In this document: positions 1 through 7,780 of the stretch, in pieces
How positions within the stretch are numbered: the first letter of the stretch is position 1
Layout of the letters: every line of letters begins with the position of its first letter
Position numbers and translations under genes: made by a program
Origin: Flavobacterium limnophilum
Lineage (GTDB): Bacteria; Bacteroidota; Bacteroidia; Flavobacteriales; Flavobacteriaceae
Direction: 5' to 3'
DNA: 64,000 nucleotides
NCBI RefSeq assembly: GCF_027111315.2
Contig: NZ_CP114289.2
Location: 186,001-250,000 of the forward strand
Notes under the pieces: model-generated
The model's database searches: none
Told to the model about the DNA's origin: nothing
The model's input: only the letters and a program-made list of their open reading frames with translations

Positions 1-390
1 AAAAAAGCAATGCTTATTGAAAAAATCAAGAATGTAATTATCGAAATGGTACATCATTCAGACGAAATTATCAAGGTCAATTTCTCGGATTATTTAAGCG
101 AAAAAATGAATCACGACTATACGTATTTGTCGAATTTGTTTTCGGAAGTGCAAGGAACGACGATTGAGCATTTCATCATTTCCCACAAAACCGAGCGCAT
201 CAAAGAATTGATAATTTACGGTGAACACAATATCACCGAAATCGCTTGGAAAATGGGTTATAGCAGTGTGGCGCATTTGTCGAGCCAGTTCAAGAAAGTA
301 ACAGGTCTTTCGCCTTCCCATTTCAAACAGATGAAGGATAAGAGACGCAGTCCATTAGAAGAAATTGGAAATACAAAACTCATAAATTAA
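1..390 (+). CDS. AraC-family transcriptional regulator, 5' end cut by the window
   Basis: The reading frame is open from base 1, and codons before the first visible ATG (position 10) continue it, so the true start probably lies outside the window. The visible part is an AraC/XylS DNA-binding domain: a first helix-turn-helix around SYLSNLFSEVQG, and the second with the family hallmark ITEIAWKMGYSSVAHLSSQF followed by KKVTGLSPSHFK. Flavobacterial relatives that I recall are about 190 residues with a short N-terminal domain, which would be missing here. Only 16 bp separate its stop from the hybrid kinase, so the two are probably co-transcribed. AraC dimers often bind 21-bp direct repeats next to -35, which matches the repeated promoter motif found downstream; the link is inference. 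Confidence 0.85.
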   Translation, partial: KKAMLIEKIKNVIIEMVHHSDEIIKVNFSDYLSEKMNHDYTYLSNLFSEVQGTTIEHFIISHKTERIKELIIYGEHNITEIAWKMGYSSVAHLSSQFKKVTGLSPSHFKQMKDKRRSPLEEIGNTKLIN

Positions 391-406
391 TTTTTGTAAC
401 AGTATT

Positions 407-3400
407 ATGAAAACTGTATTAGAAAATAAAACAAAACTTTTTTATATTGTCTCCATCATACTGTTAATTACAGTTTTGGTGGTTTTCTATACTAACAGTC
501 AAAAAGAAATAGCTTCGAGCAAAAAATTGTTACATACTCAGGAAGTCATTAACAAGAGTAATGAAGTCCTATTGGATGTACTCAATATCGAAACTGGATT
601 TAGGGGTTATTTATTATCTGGAAATACTGTTTTTTTAGAGCCTTATGATCGGTCTAAAACGAAAGTGTTTGCCAATTTAGACACATTGGATATTCTCACC
701 GAAGGCAATCCAAATCAGCAAAATAGCATCAGTTTATTGAAAAAAAAGGTAACGGATCGGCTGATTTTCACTGAGAAGTTTCTAAAAGCCAAGAGTCCTA
801 ATTTATTAAGTAATTCCGAAAAAATTGGGGTAATTGAAGAAGGAAAAATTATTACCGACAAAATTAGAATAGCAAAAAGCTCAGTAACTAACGAAGAATA
901 CAAACTACTTAAGTATCGAAAAATTGAAAACGAAAAGGACTATCATTTTTCTGAATTAATCTTTTTTTTACTTCTTGTCTTTTTGGTTACCATTTTTATT
1001 CTTGGGTATCTTATTATAAAAAATCAAAAAGACAAAAACAATGCATTAGAAAACTATACATCTGACCAGAAATCAGCTTCTCGATATGCCCTTAGTCTTA
1101 TTGAAGCCAGTCTGGATCCATTGGTTACCATTAGTGTAAAAGGGAAAATTATGGATATGAATCAGGCAACGGTAAATGTTACGGGTGTATCTCGTGAGCA
1201 ACTAATAGGATCTGATTTTTTCGATTATTTTACAGATCAACAAAGCGCACGTGAAGTTTATCAGGAAGTGTTTGAAAAAGGTTCGGTTGCTGATTTACCG
1301 CTTACGATTTGCCATAAAGACGGAAAATTGACCGATGTTTTATTCAATGGTTCTGTGTATAAAGATGAAAATGGTAATATTTTGGGTGTCGTGATTGTAG
1401 CTAGAGACATTGCAGAACAAAAATGGGCCTTGGATTTACAAATCGCCAACAAAGAATTGGCTTATCAAAACAATGAAAAGGAAAAACGTGCTAATGAGTT
1501 GGGTATTGCCAATGAAGAATTAGCCTTTCAAAACCAAGAAAAAGAAAAAAGATCAAACGAGTTAGGAATCGCCAATGTGGAATTAGCTTTTCAAAACGAA
1601 GAAAAGGAAAAACGGGCAAACGAGTTGGGCATAGCCAATAAGGAATTGGCTTTTCAAAACAAAGAAAAGGAAAAACGGGCAAACGAGTTGGGCATAGCCA
1701 ATAAGGAATTGGCTTTTCAAAACGAAGAAAAGGAAAAACGGGCAAACGAGTTGGGCATAGCCAATAAGGAATTGGCCTATCAAAACGAAGAAAAAGAAAA
1801 TCGCGCAGCAGAATTAGTTATTGCCAACAAAGAGCTTGTTTTTCAAAACAAAGAAAAAATAAAAAGAGCTGATGAATTAGTCATTGCCGACATAGAGCTT
1901 GACTTTCAGAACAAAGAAAAAGAAAAGCGTGAAATTGCCAATAAAGAACTCGAAGCACTTAGTTATTCCGCCAAATTAGCCTCGCAATATTCTTTGAGTT
2001 TAATTGAAGCCAGCCGTGATCCATTGGTGACTATAAACATCCAAGGCAAAATTACGGACATGAATGAAGCAACGGTAAATATTACCGGAATGAAGCGGGA
2101 AGAACTTATCGACTCGGACTTTTTCGATTATTTCACTGACCAACAAAAAGCACGTGAAGTCTATCAAGAAGTGTTTAAAAAAGGATCTGTTGCCGATGCA
2201 CCGCTTACGCTCCGAAATGTAAATGGCAAATTGACCGATGTGTTGTTCAACGGCTCGGTATATAAAGACGACAATGGAAATGTACTGGGAGTCGTTATTG
2301 TCGCCCGGGATGTTACCGACCAAAAAAGGATTGCAACCGAATTGATCGAAGCCAGAATATTTGCTGAATTGGCCACCGAAATTGCCGAAGAAGAAAAAAG
2401 AAATGCCCAAGCTGCCACGCTAACTGCCGAGAATGCCGTAAAAGCAAAACAGCAATTTTTATCGAATATGAGCCACGAAATTCGCACACCGATGAATGCC
2501 ATCATCGGATTTACCAAAGTGGTGCTGAAAACCGATTTGACCGCCAAACAAAAAGAATATTTATCGGCCATAAAAATGAGTGGTGATGCATTAATAGTGC
2601 TTATCAACGACATTCTGGATTTGGCAAAAGTAGATGCAGGAAAAATGACATTTGAGCAAATTCCGTTTAAATTATCGGCATCTATTTCGGCAATGCTGCA
2701 TGTGTTTGAAACCAAAATCCAGGAAAAAAACTTGGAATTAGTCACGGAATATGACGCCAATATTCCAAAAGTATTGCTCGGGGATCCCGTTCGGTTGCAT
2801 CAAATTATTTTAAACTTGGTCAGCAATGCAATTAAATTTACCTCAAAGGGAAAAATTACGGTTAGCGTTCTTTTGATTAAAGAAGATGAAGAAAGTGCCA
2901 CGGTTGAATTTTCCATTGCCGATACGGGAATTGGAATAGAAGAAGATAAAATCGATACTATTTTTGACGATTTTCAGCAAGCCACCAGCGGAACTTCAAG
3001 ATTGTATGGGGGAACCGGATTAGGGTTGGCCATCGTAAAACAATTGGTAGAGCCACAAGGCGGAACTGTTAGCGTGAAAAGTAAAATTAAAGAAGGTTCT
3101 ACTTTTAGTTTTATATTGACTTTTATAAAAACAAATATTGATGCTGAACTGGAAACCGAAATGGTAGAAAAGAAAATCGAAGTTGAGGGCATAAAAGTAT
3201 TGGTGGTTGAAGACATGCCGCTTAACCAATTATTGATGAAGACCCTTTTGGATGATTTTGGTTTTGAACGCGATATTGCCGAAAACGGAAAAATAGCCGT
3301 CGAAAAACTCGAAAAAGAAGCTTACGACATCATTTTAATGGATTTGCAAATGCCCATCATGAACGGGTTTGAAGCAACAGAATATATCAGAAATACAATG

Positions 3401-3985
3401 AACTTGGACATTCCTATTATTGCTTTAACAGCCGATGTCACCACGGTTGATTTGGCAAAATGCAAAGCCGTGGGAATGAACGATTATATTGCAAAACCTG
3501 TTGATGAACGCATATTGTACAGCAAAATTGTTGGCTTGGTAAAAAAACCAAGTCTTCCAAAAGTTGTTGAAACGGATGGAATTGACAAAGACAAGAAACT
3601 AAACAAAAGTGTAAAAATGAAATGCACCAATTTAGATTATTTGAAAATCCGGACAAAATCAAATCCTAAATTGATGATGGAAATGATTTCGATCTATATG
3701 GAACAAACACCGCCATTGATCGATGCAATGAAACAAAGCATTCTGGACAAAGATTGGGATTTATTGGGGGCTGCCGTACACAAAATCATTCCGTCTTTCT
3801 CCATAATGGGGATGAGTCCAGAGTTGGAAAATATGGCAAAAGAAATACAGGAAGCTGCAAAAACAAATCAATTTACGGAGAAAACGGCCCAAATGGTTGT
3901 CCAGTTAGAAACCATTTGTAAACAAGCTTGTGAAGAATTGGAAATAGAATTTAATTTAATAAAAATACTTAATCGTGAAAAATGA
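407..3985 (+). CDS. hybrid sensor histidine kinase (CHASE3-PAS-repeats-PAS-HisKA-HATPase-REC-HPt)
   Basis: A 1192-residue inner-membrane phosphorelay sensor. A membrane helix lies at about 10-29, then a CHASE3-type extracytoplasmic domain (motif ETGFRGYLLSGN), and a second helix at about 184-204. In the cytoplasm it has a PAS domain (about 222-340), eight 21-residue heptad repeats (about 345-515), a second very similar PAS domain (about 530-640), HisKA with phospho-acceptor His690 (SHEIRTPMNAIIGF), HATPase_c with a GTGLGLAIVKQL box, a receiver with Asp979 (ILMDLQMPIMNG) and a C-terminal HPt with probable His1125 (AVHKIIPSF). All modules for a His-Asp-His relay are intact; the next phospho-acceptor could be the response regulator whose start overlaps this gene by 11 bp. 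The two PAS domains look like an internal duplication. The ligand cannot be told from sequence. Confidence 0.93.
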   Translation: MKTVLENKTKLFYIVSIILLITVLVVFYTNSQKEIASSKKLLHTQEVINKSNEVLLDVLNIETGFRGYLLSGNTVFLEPYDRSKTKVFANLDTLDILTEGNPNQQNSISLLKKKVTDRLIFTEKFLKAKSPNLLSNSEKIGVIEEGKIITDKIRIAKSSVTNEEYKLLKYRKIENEKDYHFSELIFFLLLVFLVTIFILGYLIIKNQKDKNNALENYTSDQKSASRYALSLIEASLDPLVTISVKGKIMDMNQATVNVTGVSREQLIGSDFFDYFTDQQSAREVYQEVFEKGSVADLPLTICHKDGKLTDVLFNGSVYKDENGNILGVVIVARDIAEQKWALDLQIANKELAYQNNEKEKRANELGIANEELAFQNQEKEKRSNELGIANVELAFQNEEKEKRANELGIANKELAFQNKEKEKRANELGIANKELAFQNEEKEKRANELGIANKELAYQNEEKENRAAELVIANKELVFQNKEKIKRADELVIADIELDFQNKEKEKREIANKELEALSYSAKLASQYSLSLIEASRDPLVTINIQGKITDMNEATVNITGMKREELIDSDFFDYFTDQQKAREVYQEVFKKGSVADAPLTLRNVNGKLTDVLFNGSVYKDDNGNVLGVVIVARDVTDQKRIATELIEARIFAELATEIAEEEKRNAQAATLTAENAVKAKQQFLSNMSHEIRTPMNAIIGFTKVVLKTDLTAKQKEYLSAIKMSGDALIVLINDILDLAKVDAGKMTFEQIPFKLSASISAMLHVFETKIQEKNLELVTEYDANIPKVLLGDPVRLHQIILNLVSNAIKFTSKGKITVSVLLIKEDEESATVEFSIADTGIGIEEDKIDTIFDDFQQATSGTSRLYGGTGLGLAIVKQLVEPQGGTVSVKSKIKEGSTFSFILTFIKTNIDAELETEMVEKKIEVEGIKVLVVEDMPLNQLLMKTLLDDFGFERDIAENGKIAVEKLEKEAYDIILMDLQMPIMNGFEATEYIRNTMNLDIPIIALTADVTTVDLAKCKAVGMNDYIAKPVDERILYSKIVGLVKKPSLPKVVETDGIDKDKKLNKSVKMKCTNLDYLKIRTKSNPKLMMEMISIYMEQTPPLIDAMKQSILDKDWDLLGAAVHKIIPSFSIMGMSPELENMAKEIQEAAKTNQFTEKTAQMVVQLETICKQACEELEIEFNLIKILNREK
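1438..1945 (+). repeat. eight tandem 63-bp coding repeats inside the hybrid kinase
   Basis: About eight copies of a 63-bp unit encode the 21-residue unit LGIANKELAFQNEEKEKRAN with small variations. The central copies (about 1610-1800) are nearly identical at the DNA level, which points to recent unequal exchange or slippage. Twenty-one residues are exactly three heptads, so the array should form one continuous coiled coil whose length can change without altering helical phase. A diverged version of the same repeat occurs in the protein at 16246. Confidence 0.9.
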
Positions 3986-4409
3986 AAATAAAATAAAACT
4001 GTTCTTGGTAGATGATGACGCCCTGTTTCTAAAATCCCTGGAAATAGAATTTACGGAACATGCAGATTTTGACATTGAAACCTATGCAACAGGGGAACTT
4101 TGCATAGCACATTTATCACATAATCCAGATGTGGTCATTTTGGACTATCAACTCGACGGTATCGACAAAACGGCGATGAACGGAATAGAAACATTGGATA
4201 AAATTAAAGCTTTCAATCCAGACATTCCCGTGTTGATGCTGTCTTCGCAAGACAAAATTGAGGTAGCTGTTAGATGTATGCACCACAAGGCTTTTGATTA
4301 TGTGGTAAAAAGTGAAACTGCTTTTATGCGTTTGCAAAAAATTATCACGACCATTTTTCAATACAAAAAAATAGAAAAAGAACTCAGTTGGTATATGGAC
4401 AGAATGTAA
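3975..4409 (+). CDS. single-domain response regulator
   Basis: A 144-residue CheY-like receiver with no output domain. The acidic pocket is VDDD near residue 13, phospho-acceptor Asp57 is in VILDYQ, and the conserved Lys112 is in VVKSE. The start is GTG at 3975, since the downstream ATG at 3983 runs into a stop. The gene overlaps the end of the hybrid kinase by 11 bp, indicating translational coupling, so it is the natural acceptor for phosphate from the kinase HPt domain. Without a DNA-binding domain it must act through a protein partner, possibly the AraC protein or the DHp-only protein at 16246; that is inference. A strong terminator follows, closing the operon. Confidence 0.9.
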   Translation: MKNENKIKLFLVDDDALFLKSLEIEFTEHADFDIETYATGELCIAHLSHNPDVVILDYQLDGIDKTAMNGIETLDKIKAFNPDIPVLMLSSQDKIEVAVRCMHHKAFDYVVKSETAFMRLQKIITTIFQYKKIEKELSWYMDRM

Positions 4410-4445
4410 TTATTTCAATCGTGTTCCGACTTTTTTTTAGCCTCA

Positions 4446-4483
4446 AACGATGCCATTTTCTTCAGAAATGGCATCGTTTTTTT
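4446..4483 (+). terminator. intrinsic terminator of the signalling operon
   Basis: A near-perfect stem, AAACGATGCCATTTC pairing with GAAATGGCATCGTTT over a short loop, followed by a run of seven T. Confidence 0.9.
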
Positions 4484-4507
4484 ACTTCCTGTTCATTAAA
4501 AAAATAA

Positions 4508-4573
4508 GTGAATGATATAAACTTTATGCAAAATTGTGTAATAGATTTTAGGACAAACTTGGACAACTTTGTA
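4508..4573 (+). promoter_or_regulatory. stress-type promoter A (21-bp direct-repeat motif)
   Basis: GTGAAT at 4508, TATAAA box at 4516-4521, TGTAAT box at 4537-4542 (21 bp later) and a TTTG -7 element at 4568-4571, 60 bp from GTGAAT. No TTG is present at -33. It precedes the small membrane protein and the L,D-transpeptidase. This is one of eight promoters of identical layout in the first 22 kb. Confidence 0.75.
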
Positions 4574-4659
4574 TTGTCAAGATTGATCAATATCAATTAA
4601 AAAGGAGTGTCCCAATCTAGTCGACTTTGCATAATAACAAACCATTAAAATTAAACATC

Positions 4660-4854
4660 ATGAATTTAAAAAGAATTTTTGGAGCCTTGCTCACAGCCCT
4701 TGGAATAGGTGGTCTTATCTATACTGCCGTAGTTTTTTCCGACACTTCGGGTGGTACAAAAGACATAAAAGAGCTTATTATTTACGGCATACTAGGGATC
4801 GTGTTTTTCGTTTCCGGTATTAGCCTTGTCCGCACCACAAAAGACGAATCATAG
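4660..4854 (+). CDS. small two-helix membrane protein
   Basis: A 64-residue protein with two hydrophobic helices (about 6-26 and 40-58) and a short charged C-terminus. The ATG at 4660 is preferred over an in-frame TTG at 4627, because the TTG would give a polar extension in front of the first helix. It is the first gene after promoter A and is followed after 25 bp by the L,D-transpeptidase lipoprotein, so it probably belongs to the same unit. In size and layout it resembles the small protein at 13372 that ends the Mla operon. I do not recognise a named family with certainty, and its function is unknown. Confidence 0.7.
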   Translation: MNLKRIFGALLTALGIGGLIYTAVVFSDTSGGTKDIKELIIYGILGIVFFVSGISLVRTTKDES

Positions 4855-4879
4855 AATAACATCGTTAAAAAAAAAGAAT

Positions 4880-6547
4880 ATGTATTGCATCTCCAATAAT
4901 TCATCAATTTTTAAGTCAGGATTCAAAACCAAAATTGGCCTTGTAGTGCTAGTTGCATTACTGGCATTGGGATGCAATAAAAAAAAATCATCAGAATCAA
5001 GTATTTACACCACGCAAAATTATTCTGATTTGGCACTTGATGAAACTGCCCTGAATGCCTATTTCAAAGCATTTCCAGATAGTGACACCATTAAAAAAGA
5101 AGTGTATCAATTTTATAAAAGCAGGGAATATCAATTTGCCTGGTTCAATAAAAAAGGCATGACAGCGGCTGTTCCAATTTTCTACAACAAAGTACAAAAT
5201 TACGGCACTGATTTTAATGACGAAAGTTTCAAAAATATTCCCTTGGATTCCTTGATTACCTTGATTTCAAGCGATGAAAAATCTTCAGTTGTAAAAGAAA
5301 GCCGGGTCAGGGAATTGGAGTTGTTGCTTACCGCCACTTTTTTCAAGTATTCCAAAAAAGTTTATGGCGGAATTTCGAAAAAGCCACACGAACTGGATTG
5401 GTATATTCCTCGAAAAAAGAAAAATTATCAGGCTTTACTAGATTCATTGGTGGTTTTAAACAAAGGAGAAAGCATTTCGGAACCGGTTAATCAATATTAC
5501 GTTAGATTAAAAACAAAACTCAGGGAATACCGCGGAATTGCCCAAAAAGGAGGTTTTCCCACTGTCGTTACCACGAAAAAACTTTTGGCAATTACAGAAA
5601 GTGATTCGTGTTTATTGGCAGTAAAGCAATATTTATTCCTGACGGGAGATTTAAAGGACAATGACAAGACCATTGTTTTTACAAATCAGTTGGCCACGGC
5701 AGTTACCAGTTTTCAACATCGAATGGGTTTAGTGGAAAACGGAAAGATAAACACTCAAACCCTAGCCGAATTAAACAAATCGGTCGATTTTAGGATCAGG
5801 CAAATAATGCTGAATTTAGAGCGATTGCGTTGGGTTCCAGTCGAGATGGAAAAAGAATATTTGCTCGTCAATATTCCGGAATATAAACTGCACGTGATTG
5901 AGGACGACAAATTAGTATGGACGACCAATGTCGTGGTGGGAAAAGACGTGAAACAAACCACAATTTTCAAAGGAAATATTTCACGAATCATGCTTAATCC
6001 GTATTGGAATATTCCAAACAGCATCATAAGAAATGAAATAATTCCCAATATCAAAAAGAATTCCAATTATTTAGCCAAAAATAATATGGAAGTGCTCTCG
6101 GGTAATAAAGTCATAAATCCCTCAACCATCAACTGGGACAAGTATGAAGGAAATGTTCCTTTCATCATCCGGCAAAAACCAGGGAAGGAAAATGCGTTAG
6201 GAAAAATGAAGTTTTTATTCCCGAATAATTACGACATTTATCTACACGACACTCCTTCTAAAGGACTTTTTAGCGCATCAAAAAGGGCTTTCAGTCACGG
6301 TTGCATTCGGGTTGAAAATCCCAATAAATTGCTGATGTACCTCCTTCGAAAAGATAAAAATTGGAATCAAGAAAGGGTAGACACGATTTTAAAAACCGAT
6401 AAAGAATTTGGTATTCAAATTAAACCAACAGTTCCTGTATACATTGTTTATTTTACTTCATGGGTCGACAATAAGGGACAACTGAATTTCAGAAATGATA
6501 TTTATAATTTAGATCAGCAACTGTCAAATGAAATTTTTGGAGAATAA
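4880..6547 (+). CDS. L,D-transpeptidase family lipoprotein (YkuD/YcbB-like)
   Basis: A 555-residue periplasmic enzyme predicted to make 3-3 peptidoglycan cross-links or attach proteins to the wall. The N-terminus has a membrane segment ending in lipobox ALGC, so it is probably lipid-anchored. A peptidoglycan-binding-like helical segment (about 245-300) precedes the YkuD catalytic domain, with the diagnostic SHGCIRVENP (His473, Cys475) and HDTPSK upstream. The overall layout, a long N-terminal region before the catalytic domain, matches E. coli YcbB (LdtD). ATG 4880 is chosen because the in-frame upstream TTG (4826) lies inside the preceding gene. It shares promoter A with the small membrane protein, and its placement in this regulon suggests wall remodelling under stress. 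Confidence 0.9.
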   Translation: MYCISNNSSIFKSGFKTKIGLVVLVALLALGCNKKKSSESSIYTTQNYSDLALDETALNAYFKAFPDSDTIKKEVYQFYKSREYQFAWFNKKGMTAAVPIFYNKVQNYGTDFNDESFKNIPLDSLITLISSDEKSSVVKESRVRELELLLTATFFKYSKKVYGGISKKPHELDWYIPRKKKNYQALLDSLVVLNKGESISEPVNQYYVRLKTKLREYRGIAQKGGFPTVVTTKKLLAITESDSCLLAVKQYLFLTGDLKDNDKTIVFTNQLATAVTSFQHRMGLVENGKINTQTLAELNKSVDFRIRQIMLNLERLRWVPVEMEKEYLLVNIPEYKLHVIEDDKLVWTTNVVVGKDVKQTTIFKGNISRIMLNPYWNIPNSIIRNEIIPNIKKNSNYLAKNNMEVLSGNKVINPSTINWDKYEGNVPFIIRQKPGKENALGKMKFLFPNNYDIYLHDTPSKGLFSASKRAFSHGCIRVENPNKLLMYLLRKDKNWNQERVDTILKTDKEFGIQIKPTVPVYIVYFTSWVDNKGQLNFRNDIYNLDQQLSNEIFGE

Positions 6548-6567
6548 TTTTTTTTGGTTTTTGTTTT

Positions 6568-6600
6568 GGGGCTGTCTTTTTGGGACAGCCCCTTTTTTTT
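6568..6600 (+). terminator. intrinsic terminator after the L,D-transpeptidase
   Basis: Stem GGGGCTGTC / GACAGCCCC followed by eight T. The same GCTGTC...GACAGC core recurs in the terminator after dps. Confidence 0.9.
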
Positions 6601-6638
6601 GAGCAATTTTTGAACAAGTTTCTTTTGCTGCAAAGAGT

Positions 6639-6701
6639 GTGAATGATATAACTTTTCTCAAAAGTAGTATAACTTCTTTGGCTTTATTAGATGGATATTT
6701 G
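6639..6701 (+). promoter_or_regulatory. stress-type promoter B
   Basis: GTGAAT at 6639, TATAAC at 6647-6652, TATAAC at 6668-6673 (21 bp apart), and TTTG at 6698-6701, which is 59 bp from GTGAAT and so one base shorter than the other members. It lies about 40 bp upstream of the GH130 start. Confidence 0.78.
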
Positions 6702-6739
6702 TAATTCATTAGTATTAAGTTAATTACTGAATTTAAGTT

Positions 6740-7780
6740 ATGATACAAGTAAAAAAAGTTGGAATTATACTCGAAAAAACAAGCCTTCTTTTTGAAAATG
6801 AAGGCGTATTAAATCCTGCTGCCATTAGGGAAGGAGATTTTGTCCATGTGTTTTATAGGGCAGTAAGCGAAGGAAATCATTCCAGTGTTGGTTACTGTAG
6901 GTTATTCGGTCCCCTAGAAGTAGAATACAGGATGAACGTTCCTTTGATTGTTCCTGAATTTGAGTATGAAAAACACGGCATTGAAGATCCCAGAATCGTA
7001 AAAATTGAAGATTTGTATTATCTCACTTACACGGCTTATGATGGCGTAAACGCATTGGGCGCATTGGCAACTTCCAGGGATTTAATTCATTTTGACAAAA
7101 AAGGAATTATTGTACCCAAAATTACTTACGAAGATTTCAATCGGCTTGCAGAAATAAAAGATTTTATAGACGAAAAATATTATCGCTTCAATCAACACAA
7201 TCATATTATTGAAAAAGAGGGATTGAAAATGTTGCTTTGGGACAAAGACGTCATTTTCTTTCCAAGAAAAATCAATGGCAAGTTATGTTTCCTTCATCGC
7301 ATTCGTCCCGAAATACAAATTGTGGTTAAACTCGATTCATTGGAAGATTTGACCAAAGAATTTTGGCAAAAATATTTAATCAATTTTAATGATAACATTG
7401 TTTTGGCGCCAAAATATGATGAAGGCATTAGTTACATCGGAGGTGGTTGTCCACCAATAGAAACCGAATTCGGCTGGCTTGTCATCTACCATAGAGTCAT
7501 TACTTCCATAGAGGGCTATGTATATTCGGCTTGTGCGGCTTTATTGGATATTGAAAATCCAGAAGTTGAAATTGCCAGATTGGGTTATGATTTATTCAAA
7601 CCCGAGGAAATTTGGGAATTGAAAGGGGAGGTAAACAATGTGTGTTTCCCGACTGGAGCGGCTGTTTTTGATGATGTTTTATATATCTATTATGGTGCTG
7701 CCGACGAAAGAATTGCTTGCGCATCAATGAGCTTGTCTGAATTATTGAATGATTTAATGCTAAATAAAAAAATAAAATGA
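6740..7780 (+). CDS. GH130-family glycoside phosphorylase / glycosidase
   Basis: A 346-residue five-bladed beta-propeller enzyme of family GH130, whose members mostly phosphorolyse beta-1,4- or beta-1,2-mannosides. The family signature GIEDPRIVK is at residues 80-88, with the Asp of EDPR (83) as the expected general acid. A second region, IGGGCPPIETEFGWLVIYHR, fits the phosphate/sugar-binding face. There is no signal peptide, so it should be cytoplasmic. Its stop overlaps the ATG of the glycosyltransferase fusion by 4 bp (ATGA), meaning translational coupling. A phosphorylase plus a glycosyltransferase suggests turnover or synthesis of a mannose-type polymer or compatible solute; the exact substrate cannot be read from sequence. 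Confidence 0.88.
   Translation: MIQVKKVGIILEKTSLLFENEGVLNPAAIREGDFVHVFYRAVSEGNHSSVGYCRLFGPLEVEYRMNVPLIVPEFEYEKHGIEDPRIVKIEDLYYLTYTAYDGVNALGALATSRDLIHFDKKGIIVPKITYEDFNRLAEIKDFIDEKYYRFNQHNHIIEKEGLKMLLWDKDVIFFPRKINGKLCFLHRIRPEIQIVVKLDSLEDLTKEFWQKYLINFNDNIVLAPKYDEGISYIGGGCPPIETEFGWLVIYHRVITSIEGYVYSACAALLDIENPEVEIARLGYDLFKPEEIWELKGEVNNVCFPTGAAVFDDVLYIYYGAADERIACASMSLSELLNDLMLNKKIK

Noticed and set aside
1491..1783. Two repetitive antisense ORFs across the hybrid kinase repeats
   Set aside because: They are mirror images of the 63-bp repeat in other frames, Phe/Pro-rich, without start context; the sense frame is clearly coding.
1438..1945. Regularly spaced repeats as a possible CRISPR array
   Set aside because: The units are contiguous 63-bp coding repeats without unique spacers, inside a long ORF.
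2164..2760. 198-codon antisense ORF under the kinase
   Set aside because: Low-complexity Ser/Phe-rich translation of the opposite strand of conserved PAS/HisKA coding sequence.
4627..4659. Upstream TTG start for the small membrane protein
   Set aside because: It would add a polar extension before the signal-like helix; ATG 4660 fits better.
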